From Swaminathania salitolerans (GTDB taxonomy: Bacteria > Pseudomonadota > Alphaproteobacteria > Acetobacterales > Acetobacteraceae), in the NCBI RefSeq assembly GCF_025994315.1, contig NZ_BAQE01000005.1: DNA of 64,000 nt. One strand, written 5' to 3'. Position numbers and translations under genes: made by a program. The notes beneath the pieces are model-generated. The model had not been told where the DNA came from. It ran no database searches and saw only the letters and a list, made by a program, of their open reading frames with translations. Below, in pieces: positions 61,640 through 64,000 of the stretch. How positions within the stretch are numbered: position 1 is the first letter of the stretch; every line of letters begins with the position of its first letter.

Positions 61640-64000
61640 ATGCGTCAGCCTCTCTCCCGTTACCGGTCTTCCCGTATTCGTCTTGCTCCTCTGGCAGGCA
61701 TCCTGATGGGAGCGGCCCTGCATGACGGCATCGGATTGGCACTGGCGGAGCGCGTCGGGCCGAAGCCCCGTATCGCGCAGGACAAGCCGTCCGCCCCGGG
61801 CAGGACGGTCAGGACGGGCGAGATGATGCCCCGGGAAAAACGGGCGCGGGGGATCTCTCCCGGAGTCGAGCGTATCCGTGTGAAGGGCGGCACGGGCACG
61901 GCCACCGGCGTTACCAACACCACGCCGGGCGGGGGGCTGCTGGCCCGGGAAACGGCACCACAGGCCGTCCAGACCGTGACCCGCGATTTCATTGCGAAGC
62001 AATCCCCGACGAGCAACGCGCTCTCGCTCATCCAGTATGTGCCCGGCGTGACCCTCTCCAGTGCCGATGCGTTCGGCCAGTCGAACCAGAGCAGTTTCTA
62101 TATGAGGGGGATGAGCCAGACTTCGGTCGGCTATACGCTCAACGGTATTCCGGCCGCCGACACGTCGAATTACGTTCCCTATACCTCCCAGGCCACGGAT
62201 ACGGAAAATATCCAGAAACTCTCGGTCGAGCAGGGCGTCGCCGATATTGCCTTGCCGGTCTATAATGCGGTGGCCGGTTCCATCCGTCAGACCATGACCG
62301 ATCCGACCCCTCATCGGGGCGGTCTGGTCTCGCTGACTTATGGCAATCATCAGGCGGCGCGGGAATTCGTGAGACTCGATAGCGGCGAAATCGGCCATAG
62401 CGGCATCCGGAGTTTTGCGTCCTACTCCTACGGGACGCATGCCATGTGGCTCGGGCCGGGGCGGGCGCGTCGCTCGCATATCGACTCGATGGCGCTCAGG
62501 ACATGGGGTCAGGGCAGCTCGGCCCGGGTCTTTCTGACCTATAATCAGGCCAGCGAGCCCTATCTGAAAAGCATCACCATGCGGAGCTGGAAGACGCTCG
62601 GCCGTTCCGCTGCGTATTACGACCCGACCTACACACCGGGGAATTACAATTACTACCGCGTGAACGCGCAGGAGACGCATTCCCTTCTCATGGGGGCGCC
62701 TCTCGTTTTCGCACTGGGGCGCACTCTGACTCTCACGACGTCGCCTTATTACACGCACATCCAGGGGGCCTTCAATAACGGCCAGACCCAGGCGGTCGAT
62801 GGCTATAACGGGACCGCGCCCGTGGGGCCTCTCGCCCTGCGGGGCGTCGAGAATGGGGAAGGGGCCGTCATGGCGGTCGATTACTCGAACCAGCAGGCGG
62901 GCGGCGTGAATTCCGTTCTGAGCTGGACATCGGGACATAACGAATTGCGTGCGGGCTATTGGTATAATTATTACGACCAGACCGAAATCGCGCCTCTGAG
63001 TGCCATCGGCCCTACCGGCGAGGGCGAGAATTTCTGGGGGAAATACCCGATACGGGGAATCGACGGCTCGGTTCTGATGCAGTTCAATGTCCATCTGATC
63101 CAGCAGCTGAACGCATTGTTCCTGTCCGACACGTACAGGCTGTTTCACGACAGGGTCACGCTCAATGCCGGCTTCAAATACGTCATGCTGTCCTACAGCT
63201 CGACCAATCTGATTCCCGGCGACCGGTATCGTTACGGGCGCAGCGATACGCAGCCTTTGCCCCAGATTTCGGCCTCATGGCAGATAACGCCCGACGACCA
63301 GATCTATCTGGACGGGGCAACGGCGTTCAAGGAGCCGCAGGGCATTCTGGTCTATGCCACCTACTGGGACGGCTCGTCGCCCTATCCGGCCCGGGCAGGA
63401 TCGACAAATCTCAAGGCGCAATATTCGATCTCGGAAGAGATCGGCTACCGGCACAGGGGGCTCGTCACGCTTTCGGCGTCCTTTTTCAACTACAATTCGA
63501 CCAACCGTCAGAGTTCGATCTCGAGCTATGTCGGCGGCCGGCTTCTGGCGCGTTACGTCAATGCGGGCGGTCAGACGTCGCGCGGGTTCCAGAGTGCCCT
63601 GGGTCTGCGCCCGTGGCACGGCTTCAGTCCCTATCTCTCGTTCCAGTATCTGCATGTCACGACCGACAACAACCTGCCGCGCGGTACGGATTACATACGC
63701 AGTGCAGGCAAGATCGCCCCATACAGCCCCAGATATACCGTCAATGCAGGCTTGTCCTACGATGACGGGCATTTCTTCGCGAACGGGTATGTGAGCTATG
63801 TGAGCGCGCAATACGCGACCTACATGAATGACGAGAAAATGCCCGGCTACGCTCTGGGCAACGTCACCGCCGGATATCGCTTCGACAGCGTCTGGCGGGT
63901 CAGGCATCCGCAGATCCAGGTCAACGCCATGAACGTGACCGACCGCAAATATCTCTCCGCAGGCAATGGCGGGCTCAACGCCAGAACCACGACGGGCGTT
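61640..64000 (+). CDS. TonB-dependent receptor (3' end outside window)
   Basis: An open frame of 787 codons reaches the last base of the window. A signal-type N-terminus is followed by a plug domain (APQAVQTVTRDFIAKQ, LIQYVPGVTLSSAD, FYMRGMSQTSVGYTLNGIP, LSVEQGVADI) and a long barrel region, still continuing at INGGLNAR-type residues near the end (VNAMNVTDRKYLSAG). Such plug features suit uptake of a siderophore or a sugar-containing ligand. The divergent DeoR repressor, the SIS sugar-phosphate gene and the shared operator-like motif suggest that the ligand is, or is coregulated with, an amino sugar. The ribosome binding site is weak. Confidence 0.92.
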   Translation, partial: MRQPLSRYRSSRIRLAPLAGILMGAALHDGIGLALAERVGPKPRIAQDKPSAPGRTVRTGEMMPREKRARGISPGVERIRVKGGTGTATGVTNTTPGGGLLARETAPQAVQTVTRDFIAKQSPTSNALSLIQYVPGVTLSSADAFGQSNQSSFYMRGMSQTSVGYTLNGIPAADTSNYVPYTSQATDTENIQKLSVEQGVADIALPVYNAVAGSIRQTMTDPTPHRGGLVSLTYGNHQAAREFVRLDSGEIGHSGIRSFASYSYGTHAMWLGPGRARRSHIDSMALRTWGQGSSARVFLTYNQASEPYLKSITMRSWKTLGRSAAYYDPTYTPGNYNYYRVNAQETHSLLMGAPLVFALGRTLTLTTSPYYTHIQGAFNNGQTQAVDGYNGTAPVGPLALRGVENGEGAVMAVDYSNQQAGGVNSVLSWTSGHNELRAGYWYNYYDQTEIAPLSAIGPTGEGENFWGKYPIRGIDGSVLMQFNVHLIQQLNALFLSDTYRLFHDRVTLNAGFKYVMLSYSSTNLIPGDRYRYGRSDTQPLPQISASWQITPDDQIYLDGATAFKEPQGILVYATYWDGSSPYPARAGSTNLKAQYSISEEIGYRHRGLVTLSASFFNYNSTNRQSSISSYVGGRLLARYVNAGGQTSRGFQSALGLRPWHGFSPYLSFQYLHVTTDNNLPRGTDYIRSAGKIAPYSPRYTVNAGLSYDDGHFFANGYVSYVSAQYATYMNDEKMPGYALGNVTAGYRFDSVWRVRHPQIQVNAMNVTDRKYLSAGNGGLNARTTTGV

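Noticed and set aside
61622..63148. Minus-strand open frame of about 508 codons
   Set aside because: Antisense to the plug and barrel of the TonB receptor, whose plus-strand frame is open to the window end with recognisable plug motifs.

Overview
The window reads as one high-G+C chromosomal segment of an alphaproteobacterium, most likely an acetic acid bacterium (Acetobacteraceae, Asaia/Gluconobacter-like). That placement is inference. It rests on the gene order rho / mnmE-mnmG-rsmG-parA-parB, a long-chain mannitol dehydrogenase, several TonB-dependent receptors, periplasmic-glucan genes and a leaderless Hint-domain surface-type protein. Gene density is high, 4-bp start/stop overlaps are common, and no insertion sequence, prophage, CRISPR array or rRNA operon was seen.

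Layout. 1-5.3 kb: 3' end of a TonB receptor with a PepSY membrane protein, a convergent SCO1 copper chaperone, ahcY and a His-rich exported protein. 5.5-12.8 kb: ZntB-type transporter, TrhO, an AT-rich island followed by the Hint protein, an aldose-epimerase and an S1/P1 nuclease. 12.9-21.5 kb: retropepsin-like protease, xerC diverging from priA, small membrane and TPR proteins, rpmJ, and an oligopeptidase B that appears to have lost its N-terminus. 21.6-31.1 kb: envelope block with opgGH, mannitol dehydrogenase, an FUSC permease, a Do-family protease and opgC. 31.3-37.1 kb: apbC, a small lipoprotein, a duplicated-domain exported protein, a TonB siderophore receptor and plsC. 37.2-41.8 kb: a parS site, hdeD, trpBA and corA.

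41.8-49.4 kb is the chromosome-partitioning neighbourhood: rho with a recognisable promoter and terminator, ogt, mnmE, mnmG, rsmG, parA and parB. ParB-type parS palindromes lie inside mnmE and at the start of rsmG, and a third lies about 10 kb upstream. This suggests the replication origin is near, although no origin was recognised. 49.5-53.1 kb: tRNA-Lys, three genes for ABC-type capsule export (Wza/KpsD-like, KpsE-like, KpsT) without a permease gene, and tRNA-Gln. 53.1-59.5 kb: TetR-type regulator, proC, ybjN, ubiK, then hldD-lgt-pgeF-lipoprotein. 59.5-64 kb: a SIS-domain sugar-phosphate protein, a DeoR repressor and a divergent TonB receptor that runs off the window. Two matching operator-like sites lie in the spacer between the last two genes.

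Two themes cut across genes. First, short tandem duplications (12, 14, 15 or 16 bp units, two to six copies) recur at gene ends, in linkers and in intergenic spaces; those inside genes are multiples of three and keep the frame. Second, the DeoR/SIS/TonB-receptor locus looks like a self-contained, repressor-controlled uptake and use system for an unidentified sugar or amino-sugar compound. The Hint protein and this locus are the parts least explained by known biology.
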